Below are positions 26,735-36,273 of a DNA stretch of 62,071 bases, piece after piece; within the stretch, counting starts at the first letter, position 1; every line of letters starts with the position of its first letter. The translations under genes and the position numbers were made by a program. The notes beneath the pieces were generated by a model. That model was not told the origin of the DNA, made no database searches, and worked only from the letters and a program-made list of their open reading frames with translations. The DNA is from Myxococcales bacterium (GTDB taxonomy: Bacteria > Myxococcota_C > UBA6777): the NCBI GenBank assembly GCA_020632975.1, contig JACKEL010000019.1, positions 1 to 62,071 on the forward strand, in the 5' to 3' direction.

Positions 26735-28240
26735 ATGGCCAAACTCAAATACAACATCCTTGCCAATTATCTCGGCCAAGGCTGGCGAGCCCTCGCAGGG
26801 ATCATCTTCATTCCTGTGTATGTCGAGATCTTGGGAATCGAGTCTTACGCACTCATCGGGATCTACGGGATGATCGGCGCATGGCTTCCGATCTTGGACG
26901 CCAGCATGTCCCCCACCCTCAATCGAGAGATGGCGCGCTACAGCGCGGGTAGTCACACACCACAGTCCATCCACGATCTTTTGCGCAGCGTCGAGATCGT
27001 ATGTCTCGCGGCCTCCGTGGTCACAGGACTGGGGATCTGGTTGGCGGCGGACTTCCTCGCCCACCACTGGTTCAAAGTCAAAGTCCTTTCTCCCTCAGTG
27101 GTGCGGGATGCCCTTTCGATCATCGCGCTTGTTCTCGCCCTACGCTTCGCCGAAAACATTTATCGTGGCTCGCTTTATGGCCTCCAGCAACAAGTCTGGT
27201 TCAATGGCTTTAGCATGATCTTCGAGACACTGCGACACGGCGGCGTGATCCTGATCCTCTGGTATGTCTCGAATACCATTGAAGCTTTCTTTGTGTGGCA
27301 GGCTGTGATTTCTGTGTTTACAGTGTTGGTTTGTCGTTGGCGTGTGCTTCGCTTACTCGACAAACCACCGTCCCCTGCGCGCTTTTCTTCAGAAGAGCTT
27401 TCAAAAGTATGGAAGTTTGCAGGAGGCTTGTCTGGGGTCGTGTTGGTGGGCTTGCTCCTTACACAGTCAGACAAGATCATCCTTTCCAAGCTCATCCCCC
27501 TTGGACAATTCAGCTATTACACGTTGGCTGTGACGGTCACTGGGGTCTTGTACATGGTCAGCGCTCCCATGAGTTCGGCCATCTACCCAAGGATGATCGA
27601 ACTTCATGCCCAAGAAGCCCACACAGAGTTTATCCGCCTTTATCACCAAACGTCCCAATTGATAACGGTTTTGGTCGCTCCAGCGACGATGCTTTTGAGC
27701 TTTTTTGGAGGAGGGATCGTGTTTATGTGGTCGGGCAACCACGATCTCGCCAACAACACCGCGCCGATCATCTCTTTGTTTGTGATCGGCACCTTTATGC
27801 ACACCCAGTTCACGCTTCCTTACGCCTGCCAACTCGCTCACGGTTGGACGAGTTTGTTGTTTAAACTCAACCTTGTAACGCTATGCTTTTTACTACCGGC
27901 CTTGTTCATCATCGTGCCCACGTACGGAACCCTCGGTGCAGCGGGCATCTGGGCAGCATTGCATACCGCCAACATCCTCATCGGCATCCAGTTGATGCAC
28001 AGACGCATCTATCCCACTGAAAAGTGGCGTTGGTATCGCGACGATGTGTTCCTTCCCTCGCTCGGGGCGTTTTTTGTGGTGTGGGGCGCACGATGGCTTC
28101 AACCACAAGGGCACCAAAGCCGCTTACATTGGTTCTTTTTCTTGTTGTGTGTGGGTGTCCTTGCGACCCTGCTTTCGGCCCTCTTGTCGAACCAGATCCG
28201 CGCCAAGATATTCGAGCGACTTCGCCGATCTCGAGCCTAA
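26735..28240 (+). CDS. Polysaccharide repeat-unit flippase (Wzx-like)
   Basis: A 501-aa protein with about 12-14 hydrophobic segments, starting KYNILANYLGQGWRALAGIIFIPVYVEILG, typical of the polysaccharide-transport (Wzx/MOP) family. Such proteins flip undecaprenyl-linked glycan repeat units across the inner membrane. Its place amid glycosyltransferases and a Wzy-like polymerase supports this. There is a weak SD (AAGAG). It is convergent with the DUF268 gene, 118 bases beyond its stop. Confidence 0.9.
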   Translation: MAKLKYNILANYLGQGWRALAGIIFIPVYVEILGIESYALIGIYGMIGAWLPILDASMSPTLNREMARYSAGSHTPQSIHDLLRSVEIVCLAASVVTGLGIWLAADFLAHHWFKVKVLSPSVVRDALSIIALVLALRFAENIYRGSLYGLQQQVWFNGFSMIFETLRHGGVILILWYVSNTIEAFFVWQAVISVFTVLVCRWRVLRLLDKPPSPARFSSEELSKVWKFAGGLSGVVLVGLLLTQSDKIILSKLIPLGQFSYYTLAVTVTGVLYMVSAPMSSAIYPRMIELHAQEAHTEFIRLYHQTSQLITVLVAPATMLLSFFGGGIVFMWSGNHDLANNTAPIISLFVIGTFMHTQFTLPYACQLAHGWTSLLFKLNLVTLCFLLPALFIIVPTYGTLGAAGIWAALHTANILIGIQLMHRRIYPTEKWRWYRDDVFLPSLGAFFVVWGARWLQPQGHQSRLHWFFFLLCVGVLATLLSALLSNQIRAKIFERLRRSRA

Positions 28241-28358
28241 GCCCGTGACTTCCAAGCCTCACGTCCCTTTTCAAAGCCCGTCCGCAAAGAAGAGACTTCC
28301 CATCCGCTCCAAAGCGCCCGCATATCGAGCCTTTTGGGTCCCCTCTCCCCCAGAGCAC

Positions 28359-29166
28359 TCAAGCGGCGTCTTTTTTCTGCAACTCCCAGATCCCGCAACC
28401 GTAGTGGCATCCGAAGTTTGTATCGATATCTTTGTCTTCAAAAGGCTGATCTTCGTGCAGATCTCCGCGATCATCGACATAAGAAAAATGCTTTAGCGAA
28501 AAAGACTCTTTAAGGTGTTCCCAAAGAAAGCGCACAGAAAACACACGATGCGCATTAAACTCGATGCGCTGTGGCCCGATGGGAACAGAAAGATACATCG
28601 TTCCGCCAGGCTTCACCATCTGGATCAAGTTTTGGAGGCCGATCTCATAGCCTTTGGGACGGATGGGATCGCCATAACGACCCAAGCCAAAGTGTTCGAG
28701 AGCGTGCAAACAAGAGAGCGAGTCACAACAAGACAGAAACTCCTCGCCCAAAGGCTCCATCAGATCCATCTGAAGGTAGTGGATGTTGTGGATGTGACTC
28801 GACATCGGGCGGATATCCACCACTTCGATCTCGCGAAAACTCGCAACATGAGCGACAAAACCGTCGATCCTTGAACCAACATCAACGTGGCGTGTGGGCT
28901 GTGCTTGGAAGATACGGGTCGCCACCAACAAGCCTTGGTGAAAGTAATGACCTTTTGCGAGTCCCCCTTCCGCAAATCGATCGGCGAGGCAAGGATACAA
29001 ACGACCCCAAGAAAAGGCGTCGCCTTCTTGCTCCATCAGTTCTTTGAAGGCTTACATGTCGCGGTAGTAAAAAGGGAGGCTGCGCAACGCGGTAATTGCT
29101 CGCAGTGGCTCAAACCCAAACATCGCAAACAACGAATAAAGTTGCTTGGCCGATCTCATCAACATC
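28359..29166 (-). CDS. DUF268 family protein, frameshifted near its N-terminus
   Basis: The main body (ATG 29036, 225 aa) shows a DUF268 pattern: GRLYPCLADRF, HVDVGSRIDGFVAHVAS, SCLHALEHFGLGRYGDP and NFGCHYGCGIWEL, a methyltransferase-like fold found in glycan loci. The ATG at 29036 lacks an SD. The better start is 29166, with GGAGGA six bases upstream, encoding MLMRSAKQLY and on to LPFYYRDM, then TAA at 29055-29053. Skipping a single base there joins this frame to the body, giving RD-x-KPSKKLMEQ, which fits homologous N-termini. So one indel splits the gene: a real mutation, a sequencing error, or a +1 recoding site. The function is uncertain but linked to polysaccharide synthesis. Confidence 0.78.
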
Positions 29167-29564
29167 TTCTTCCTCCAACACATCTCAAACGACTTTTGCG
29201 CGGTGGTAAACAAACCATCCCCTCGCAAAATGAAGGTGGATCTAACACGAATCTTCTACAGTGTCGATATCTCCAAGCCATACAACAGGGACACAACCTC
29301 TAAAAAATGTGATGTGGACTTGATGGATCAACAAAAGAGGCATAGGCTACAAGAGATGACACGCATGTCTTCTGTACAACATCGAAAGTTTCACACCATC
29401 CATCACGTTTGCCATGAGATATGCAGACCTTGGAAACGTATACATGAGTGTCCTAAAGGCCGAGGTACTCGATCTTTTGCAGAGTCCTCTGTTTTCAATG
29501 TTCGTCTTCTTTTGAAGAAGACCCCACCCCAAGACAAAAGTACTTGGGTCACACAGGCTGGACT
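29167..29564. other. 398-base intergenic region
   Basis: Between the DUF268 gene (minus) and the second fkbM gene (plus). AT-rich, no coding frame with a good start or family similarity, no clear promoter or terminator seen. It presumably holds two divergent promoters. Confidence 0.5.
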
Positions 29565-30425
29565 ATGAGGAAGCAGTTCATACAATTTGTAAAGCCAGTG
29601 GTCGAGCGTTTTCCCAAGCTGGCAACGACCTATCGATATATCAGAGACAGTCTACAGATCTTTGAAGAACCCATCGAAACCCCCATGGGATTCAAGTTGG
29701 CTGGCAATCCCTCCATGCAACGCGGCCAGTTTGAGCCCGAAGAAACGCAAATAGTAAAGCGCATCCTCCCCCATGTAGAGACCTTTATCAACATTGGCGC
29801 AAACATCGGATACTACAGCTGCATCGCGCTTCAACAAAACAAACATGTGGTCGCTTTTGAGCCCATGGAGATGAACCTCCACTATCTCCTTCGCAACATC
29901 AAAGCCAACGATTGGGCCTCACAGATTGAAGTGTTCCCGATGGCGCTCAGCAACCAAGTCGGCATCCTTGAGATCTACGGTGGCGGCACAGGGGCTTCTT
30001 TGGTCAAAGGCTGGGCGGGAACCCCCGAAGAATACGTCACTTTGGTACCAAGCACCACGTTGAACAATGCACTCGGTGAACGATTCCAAGGCCAAAAATG
30101 TTTTATCCTCGTCGATATCGAAGGTGCAGAGCGATGGATGCTCGAAGGTGCCTCAAACATCCTTGGCATGGACCCCAAGCCCATTTGGATGATGGAGATC
30201 ACCGTCTCAGAACACCAACCCAAGGGCATATCCGTTAACCCCCACCTCTTGCCCACTTTCCAAGCTTTTTGGTCTCATGGCTACGAAGCGTGGACCATCG
30301 AAAAACAGTGTCGTGTGGTGCTGCCCGAAGAAATCGAAAACATCGTTCAATCGGGCATCAACACGCTCAACACGTACAACTTTTTGTTCCTCGAAAAAGG
30401 TAGCACGCATACTCTTTCTCTGTAA
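29565..30425 (+). CDS. FkbM-family methyltransferase (second copy)
   Basis: SAM motif ETFINIGANIGYYSCIAL, then VVAFEPMEMNLHYLLRNI and FILVDIEGAERWMLEGAS, the FkbM layout. The ATG at 29565 is preferred to the upstream TTG (29544) because an AGG lies at suitable spacing. It belongs to the polysaccharide locus and probably O-methylates a sugar residue. It is followed at 13 bases by the fibrinogen-like lipoprotein gene, likely one transcript. Confidence 0.85.
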   Translation: MRKQFIQFVKPVVERFPKLATTYRYIRDSLQIFEEPIETPMGFKLAGNPSMQRGQFEPEETQIVKRILPHVETFINIGANIGYYSCIALQQNKHVVAFEPMEMNLHYLLRNIKANDWASQIEVFPMALSNQVGILEIYGGGTGASLVKGWAGTPEEYVTLVPSTTLNNALGERFQGQKCFILVDIEGAERWMLEGASNILGMDPKPIWMMEITVSEHQPKGISVNPHLLPTFQAFWSHGYEAWTIEKQCRVVLPEEIENIVQSGINTLNTYNFLFLEKGSTHTLSL

Positions 30426-30438
30426 GGATGGTTGTTCC

Positions 30439-32796
30439 ATGAACAAGCAAAGAAAACCACAACAGATCTCCTCTGCCCAAAAGGGTTGGAGTTCTCTTGG
30501 TTATGGAGCCTTTCTACTTTTCGTTTTTGCATCTGGGATGTGGCAGTGCGTTGCCCCCACCCAAGTGGACCCCACTTATAAACTCTGCCAAAACAACAAT
30601 GATTGCTCCGAAGGGACCCATTGCTTCCTAAACTCTTGTGTTTCCAAGAATGTCTCCCCTACGGAAGGTATCCCACTTCCCGAAAAGCGCCCTGAGCCCC
30701 CACCGGCCGAAAAGCTCCCCGAGCCCCCACCGGCTGAAAAGCTCCCTGAGCCCCCACCACCCGAGAAAAAAGTCTGTCCAGAGGATCAACCTGAGTGTCA
30801 GTTTTGTATCCGCAAAGAAGACTGCGGGCTCGGCAAGATATGCGTGATCGAGGAAGGCATCTGTCGTCCAGGCTGCGTCAACAAAGACGACTGTCTCGAT
30901 GCACAAAAGCCCTACTGCGATACCAAGGCCAAGCTCTGTAAAGCCTGCGTCGATACACGCGACTGTCGCCTCGACAAACCTGGAACGCTCTGTGTGAACG
31001 ACGTTTGCGCAGACTGCCAAGGTGACATGTCCTGTCAGCAAGAGTATGGAACAGACTCCAAATGCGTAAGCGGCAAGTGCGCAGTCACCCAATGCACCAC
31101 CAACAACGACTGCGTTGGGAAGTGTACGCCTGAAGGTGACTGTCTCTGCTTGCAAGGAAAGTCCTGCGGCTTTTGTTCCGTCGATACAGACTGTGGAACA
31201 GGCCGTACTTGCACCAACAAAAAGTGCATTGTCGTTTGTCAACAAGACGCAGACTGCAATGATCCAGGGCTGGCCTGTCGAGGCAATCGTTGTGTCCGCG
31301 CCATCGTCCCAAACACAGGTGGCTTCGCTTGGAGTGATGGCACGTTTGCGGCAGACTGCGCAGAGTACCGCTATCCCACCAAAGCAGGTTACGCCGCCGC
31401 AAGCAGCAATGGTGTGTACAAGATCAAACCCGCAGGTTCGGCAAGCGAGTTTTCTGCTTACTGCGACATGACTTATGCAGGTGGAGGTTGGACTCTCGTG
31501 CTCAAAGCCGATGGTACAGCTCAAACCTTTAATTACAGTTCTCAATATTGGACAAACAACAAAACCTATCCTGAAAGTGGCACCATCGACGCCGATCTCA
31601 ACGCGACTGAAGCCAAACTAGAGAGCTATTGGACCGTTCCTGTCGATGAAATCCTCTTCCAAATGAAGACAGGTACTGATAGCACCCGCTCAGGTATCGC
31701 TCATGTCAAAGCCAACTCAATGTTGGACATCCTCAAAAAAGCACCCGACTCCGATTTTGACCAAGAGATGGGCGAAACCGTGTGGCGCTCTCTCGTCAAA
31801 ACAAGCTCCCTCACAAAAGGATGCAAACAAGAAGGCATCAACATCACCGACAAGTCGGGTGGCGCCATCACAGGTCTGCGCCTTGGCTTTGTAGCCAGTG
31901 ACTCCGCCTCCTGTAATCTCGATAGTGCTGTGGGCTTCGGCTTTCCAAGTAGCCTATCTGTCGGAAACAGGATCGCCGCTGTCCCCGAGTACGGCGGCCC
32001 CCAAGTCACGGCGGCCTTTGGGTATATCTTCGTTCGCCGCTTGGTTGGCAACACCAACCTGCTTGTCCAAGATCAATCAGCTTTTGCGCCCCCTGTGGGG
32101 GCCGCTTTGCCTTCTTGCTTAGACTACCGCCTCCCCCCTTACGCTTCAACGCAAGACGGAGTGTACTGGATCAAACCCGCCACACAAACAACACGAAAAC
32201 AAGCCTACTGTTTGATGAGCAAACACGGCGGTGGCTGGGCACTTACCATGAAGATCGACGGTAGCAAAGCTACCTTGCGCTACGACAATTCGCTGTGGAA
32301 GGATGGGACACACTTTGGAGAAGACAAGTTGTCCCTCAACAACGATGGAGAAGCCAAGTTTGAAAGCTTCTCCACCTATCCCTTTTCGCAAGTCGCGATC
32401 GCTTATTCTGTGAACGGCAAACTTAACGTTGGCATCTTGCACAAACAATCGCCGTCCCTGCGCAGTATCTTCACCCAAAACAATCCCAGCGTGCTCGATT
32501 ACTCCCTTGGGCCCGCCACTTGGAGAAGCTTGCTTCCTGACTCGCCTCTCCCGGGCCCTTGTTTTCGCGAAGGCTTCAACATCGTGGGGACGAATATGCA
32601 GACGCGCATTGGTATCCTCACCGCTGGAAACGAAACAACCCACTGTGCGGCTGGAGCCTTCTATTCGCGGTTGGGTGTAGGACTCAATGCGACAGACTGC
32701 GTCGCAACCAACATCTCCGCTGGAAGCGAAGCCAAAAGCGGCTGTGGCACCAGCACGCTCACCCTCTCCCCCTTCACGTTCGTCCTCTTGCGCTAA
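30439..32796 (+). CDS. Cys-rich lipoprotein with two fibrinogen-like C-terminal domains
   Basis: The ATG at 30439 follows AAGGA. The signal segment (SLGYGAFLLFVFASGMWQC) ends in a lipobox-like Cys. A Pro/Glu-rich stretch with three near-identical units KLPEPPPAE (about residues 80-110) leads to roughly 200 residues of Cys-rich modules of the 'DC..G..C' sort. Two fibrinogen-related domains follow, marked by GVYKIKPAG...AYCDMTYAGGGWTLVLK and GVYWIKPATQ...AYCLMSKHGGGWALTMK. Fibrinogen-like domains often bind sugars, so it may bind the locus's own glycan or a host or prey surface. Surface location is inferred from the signal. Confidence 0.85.
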   Translation: MNKQRKPQQISSAQKGWSSLGYGAFLLFVFASGMWQCVAPTQVDPTYKLCQNNNDCSEGTHCFLNSCVSKNVSPTEGIPLPEKRPEPPPAEKLPEPPPAEKLPEPPPPEKKVCPEDQPECQFCIRKEDCGLGKICVIEEGICRPGCVNKDDCLDAQKPYCDTKAKLCKACVDTRDCRLDKPGTLCVNDVCADCQGDMSCQQEYGTDSKCVSGKCAVTQCTTNNDCVGKCTPEGDCLCLQGKSCGFCSVDTDCGTGRTCTNKKCIVVCQQDADCNDPGLACRGNRCVRAIVPNTGGFAWSDGTFAADCAEYRYPTKAGYAAASSNGVYKIKPAGSASEFSAYCDMTYAGGGWTLVLKADGTAQTFNYSSQYWTNNKTYPESGTIDADLNATEAKLESYWTVPVDEILFQMKTGTDSTRSGIAHVKANSMLDILKKAPDSDFDQEMGETVWRSLVKTSSLTKGCKQEGINITDKSGGAITGLRLGFVASDSASCNLDSAVGFGFPSSLSVGNRIAAVPEYGGPQVTAAFGYIFVRRLVGNTNLLVQDQSAFAPPVGAALPSCLDYRLPPYASTQDGVYWIKPATQTTRKQAYCLMSKHGGGWALTMKIDGSKATLRYDNSLWKDGTHFGEDKLSLNNDGEAKFESFSTYPFSQVAIAYSVNGKLNVGILHKQSPSLRSIFTQNNPSVLDYSLGPATWRSLLPDSPLPGPCFREGFNIVGTNMQTRIGILTAGNETTHCAAGAFYSRLGVGLNATDCVATNISAGSEAKSGCGTSTLTLSPFTFVLLR
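30690..30770 (+). repeat. Short tandem repeat encoding Pro/Glu-rich linker
   Basis: About three copies of a roughly 27-base unit (GAAAAGCTCCCTGAGCCCCC type) give the KLPEPPPAE units in the fibrinogen-like lipoprotein. Repeat number may vary between strains. Confidence 0.7.
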
Positions 32797-32946
32797 TCTC
32801 GCAGCGTCCCTTCTCCCAAAGTCAGATCGACTTTTCTCACAACCTCGTGTAATAACCCTGGGCATTTCTTCGTAATAACGAAGACGTGCTCTCCCCAAAA
32901 GCTCGCGTTTTTGTGAGCACGAGAGAAAGCACACCCCAAGGAACCT

Positions 32947-32967
32947 GAATGGGGCTTTTCCCCATTC
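32947..32967 (+). promoter_or_regulatory. Strong hairpin before the Wzy-like gene
   Basis: GAATGGGG (32947-32954) and CCCCATTC (32960-32967), loop CTTTT. It lies 19 bases before the preferred ATG at 32987 and touches an upstream ATG at 32969. No T-run follows, so it may limit translation or stabilise the message rather than terminate. Confidence 0.5.
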
Positions 32968-32986
32968 GATGCTTGCTGGATGCAAC

Positions 32987-34315
32987 ATGACCATCGTTGT
33001 CTTGCTTTTGATACACGTCTTTTTCTTATCGTTGTTGTTTGTTTCTTTTCGTAAGAAAACAATGACGTTAGGAACGTTATTTATTTTGTTCTTTTATACC
33101 AACACCATCTTGTACTCGACAGCGCGGAGTATCTTTAACTTCAGGGCGGAGGATCAGTATTACCTCAACTGGGCGATGCTTTACATCTTGGCTTTTGTTG
33201 CCTTGGTGTATTTTCTCCTGAATCCCATGAAGAAAAATATTGGCGAGCTCGTTCAAGAAAACTTCGGTGCCCAGATCGTTGAACGCGTTGCGCTGTACCT
33301 GATCATTCCTTTTATTCTGGCACTTTCTCTTTATATCTTTGCCCGATATGGCTTTGTCTTCTCAGCCTTCGACCGCAGTAAGATCTTGTCTTATCAAGTG
33401 TATTGGATCAATGACTTGGGAAAGAGCTTCTTTTTTAGCATCTCTTTCCTTATGGCCTACAAGTGGGCAGATCTCGGGAAAGTAAAGAGGATTTACATCG
33501 CCCTTTCGTTTACGGCCTACTTTTTTATGCAGATCTTTACCCTCGGACGCAGGGTGGTTTTTTTCTACGTCTTCCTTTGCATCTTCTTCCACTTGGCCTC
33601 CAAAAAGAACATCCGATGGGGCTTTCAGGACTTTTCCAAAGTGGTCCTCTCGCTGCTTTTGGTCTTCTCTCTCTTTGAGGCGTGGCAATTTACCCGAAAT
33701 AAAATCAAAAAGAATAGCTATGACATCCATATCAGTAGCTTTTTGGAAGGCGAAGAAGACTACGAAAACACCGTCGAAAACCTCAAAAAAAGGATGTCCC
33801 CTGTCGATTTCTTGAGCCTGCTGTTTCGACAATATGAACAGGAGGACAAAGAGATCGAATATGTCCGCGAAGAGATCTTGCTCGAACATATCAAAGGCGC
33901 GATCCCTTCGTTTATTTACGTCGATAAAAGAGCCGTCCGCGACGCTGACATCTACATCGCTGAAGCCTTCCACCTACCCGAAACGGACTATCCCCTTTTC
34001 TTGCTGTCCGAATCCTTCGGAGCCATCGGCATCTTCGGCATCCTGTTTTATGCCCTCCCGCTCTTTATGTTGTTCTCTTTCCTGTTCTTCTCGCTGACCA
34101 AAACCAAAAGACTTGTGGTCACGCAGCTTTATGCGCTTTCATGCCTGATTACAACCTTGTGTATCGTCGAAGGAACGCAGTCTTTGGTGTTCTTCGTGTT
34201 TGTCCGCGATATCGTGATCTTTATCTTCTTCGATATCTTCCTGATCTTCTTTGCTTATCCGCTCCTGACAGTGCGCCGCAAACAGATGCCGACCTTCTCC
34301 ATGAAGCGCACTTAA
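32987..34315 (+). CDS. Wzy-like O-antigen/oligosaccharide repeat-unit polymerase
   Basis: A hydrophobic protein of about 442 aa with some ten predicted helices and a long polar loop (about residues 240-330) rich in Glu/Asp/Lys, the layout of O-antigen polymerases. Wzy proteins show little conserved sequence, so the call rests on topology, size and its position near a flippase and glycosyltransferases. The start is uncertain: 32969 or 32987 (GGATGCAAC upstream). The gene looks AT-rich compared with the glycosyltransferase genes, as is common for wzy. It probably joins glycan units on the periplasmic side. Confidence 0.72.
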   Translation: MTIVVLLLIHVFFLSLLFVSFRKKTMTLGTLFILFFYTNTILYSTARSIFNFRAEDQYYLNWAMLYILAFVALVYFLLNPMKKNIGELVQENFGAQIVERVALYLIIPFILALSLYIFARYGFVFSAFDRSKILSYQVYWINDLGKSFFFSISFLMAYKWADLGKVKRIYIALSFTAYFFMQIFTLGRRVVFFYVFLCIFFHLASKKNIRWGFQDFSKVVLSLLLVFSLFEAWQFTRNKIKKNSYDIHISSFLEGEEDYENTVENLKKRMSPVDFLSLLFRQYEQEDKEIEYVREEILLEHIKGAIPSFIYVDKRAVRDADIYIAEAFHLPETDYPLFLLSESFGAIGIFGILFYALPLFMLFSFLFFSLTKTKRLVVTQLYALSCLITTLCIVEGTQSLVFFVFVRDIVIFIFFDIFLIFFAYPLLTVRRKQMPTFSMKRT

Positions 34316-34380
34316 AAGACGACGTCCCCAACGCCCCATCCCATCGAAAGAATCGCCTTCCCCAACCCCACCCACTCACA

Positions 34381-36273
34381 CTAGAGCCCTTCTGTGGAGA
34401 GTTGGTGAATCTCAAGATAATTCCCTAAGACACACAACAGCCAAGGTCGAAACCATCGCACATCTTGGGGCCGTTCTTGAAAGGCCCCCCACAACCGCAT
34501 CAAGCTTTTCTCTTGGAAAGGTTCGCAACGCTGCGCCAAAGCCCGCAGGCCCGATTCCACTTGCGGTTTGAGTTCCTTGCGCATCCAACTTTCAAAAGGC
34601 AGCGTAAAGCCCATCTTGGGTCGATCATAGATCTCACGAGGCATCCAATCGCCCATGGCTTCGACCATACGCCACTTGATCCCGCGTGCATGTTGCCGCG
34701 CTTCAGGCTCCAACGACAACACCGCATCCGAAAACGCGGTGTCCAAGAAAGGGATGCGGATCTCCAAACTGTGGTGCATCCCCATGATATCCGAGTCGCG
34801 CAACAACGTTTGGGCCATGTAGGTGCTCAACTCCAAAAGCGCGATCGCATCTTCGAGCGTCTTGCCTTTGATCAATGTCCCCAACTGATCGAACTGTTTG
34901 GCGACGATGCCCTCGCGCAAGGTCCCTGAAAAAAGCTTGTCAGAGAGAAGTTGCGGAGCAAGTAGCCCGATCTGACGCTCTGAAAAGACCCGACGCTGCA
35001 CCAAAAAAGAAGACAACCAAGTGGGTGAACTCCCCAACAACTGGTGCAGCTTGGACACAGAAACAGACCAAGGTCGCACCTGCCCAAGCAAACCACGCAA
35101 AGGACCACGCACCAGCGAAAAAAGCCGACGCAGCCGAGAAAACAACAACACACGAGGCGCTGCGCGATACCCTCCAAAAAGTTCGTCGCCACCTAGTCCC
35201 GAAAGCGCCACCTTGAGGCCCGCCTGATGCGCTGCCATCGAGACCATGTAAGTGTTGATCGCATCTCCTGTGGGCTGGTCCATCGCATGAAAGCTCTCTT
35301 TCAACATCGAAAGCATCATCGAACCCGTCAGCGGGATCTCTTGGTGACGGCTCTCCACCAACTCTGCGATACGACGCGCATACTTGGCTTCGGAAAGCTC
35401 CTTCTGTTCGGGAAAAACGATAGACAAGGTATTCAGCGCAGAAGGCGAAACCCTCGAAGCTGCCAACGCCACCGCAGAAGAGTCGATCCCACCCGACAAA
35501 AACAACCCCAAAGGCACGTCGCTGATCAAGTGACGCTCCACCGCCCCAACAAATGCGTCACGAAGCTCCACAGCGGAAAGCGCCTGCTTTCCGCTTGGAG
35601 GGGACCAATACGACCTTGCTTGCGTCGCACCGCCCGAAGAAGACCACATCATCGAGCTTTGCGGCGGCATCATCTCAACGCCTGACAAGATGGAAAGCGG
35701 TTCTTGGACAGAGCCAAAAGCCAAATAACTGTAAACCCCCGCAAGATCGACTTTTCGGGAGATCAGCCCCGAAGCCAACAACGCCCGCACCTCTGAAGCA
35801 AACAACAAAAGATCACCAGACTTCGCGAGATAAAGCGGCTTTTGACCAAAGCGATCCCGCGCAAGCAACAACGTCTCTTTTTGTTCGTCCCACAAAGCAA
35901 AAGCAAACATCCCATTGAGCTTAGGCAAGATATCCGCACCATGCGCCTGCAACAAACGCATCACAACCTCGGTATCCCCCGTGGTACGGAGCGCATGAAG
36001 GTCCTCTTTGTACACTTCACGCAAGGTCGGGTGGTTATAGCACTCCCCGTTGTACACAAACGCCCAGCGTTCATCGGCTGAAAACATCGGCTGCACAGCA
36101 AGCGCAGGATCGAGGATCGCCAGCCGCAGATGCCCCAAGACGCATCGTCCTGATGGAGCAACATAAAGCCCCTCTCCATCAGGTCCCCTGTGTTCCATAG
36201 CCTTCATCATTCGGCGAACAGCATCCACATGTTCACTCGCACCCTTACCCACGATCCCTGCAATTCCGCACAT
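34381..36273 (-). CDS. asnB: Asparagine synthase (glutamine-hydrolysing)
   Basis: The start is set at the ATG giving MCGIAGIVG: Cys2 becomes the N-terminal nucleophile of the glutaminase half, so the upstream GTG (36288) is rejected. HRGPDGEG and YNGECYNH are glutaminase motifs. The synthetase half has the ATP pyrophosphatase loop FLSGGIDSSAVALA. It makes Asn from Asp with Gln as ammonia source. In polysaccharide loci such enzymes often amidate sugar acids or amino acid groups on glycans; here either role is possible. The length of 630 aa is normal for the bacterial AsnB type. Confidence 0.88.
   Translation of the reverse strand: MCGIAGIVGKGASEHVDAVRRMMKAMEHRGPDGEGLYVAPSGRCVLGHLRLAILDPALAVQPMFSADERWAFVYNGECYNHPTLREVYKEDLHALRTTGDTEVVMRLLQAHGADILPKLNGMFAFALWDEQKETLLLARDRFGQKPLYLAKSGDLLLFASEVRALLASGLISRKVDLAGVYSYLAFGSVQEPLSILSGVEMMPPQSSMMWSSSGGATQARSYWSPPSGKQALSAVELRDAFVGAVERHLISDVPLGLFLSGGIDSSAVALAASRVSPSALNTLSIVFPEQKELSEAKYARRIAELVESRHQEIPLTGSMMLSMLKESFHAMDQPTGDAINTYMVSMAAHQAGLKVALSGLGGDELFGGYRAAPRVLLFSRLRRLFSLVRGPLRGLLGQVRPWSVSVSKLHQLLGSSPTWLSSFLVQRRVFSERQIGLLAPQLLSDKLFSGTLREGIVAKQFDQLGTLIKGKTLEDAIALLELSTYMAQTLLRDSDIMGMHHSLEIRIPFLDTAFSDAVLSLEPEARQHARGIKWRMVEAMGDWMPREIYDRPKMGFTLPFESWMRKELKPQVESGLRALAQRCEPFQEKSLMRLWGAFQERPQDVRWFRPWLLCVLGNYLEIHQLSTEGL

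Noticed and set aside
32887..32925. CGTGCTC/GAGCACG arms as a terminator after the fibrinogen-like lipoprotein gene
   Set aside because: Loop of about 25 bases and no following T-run.
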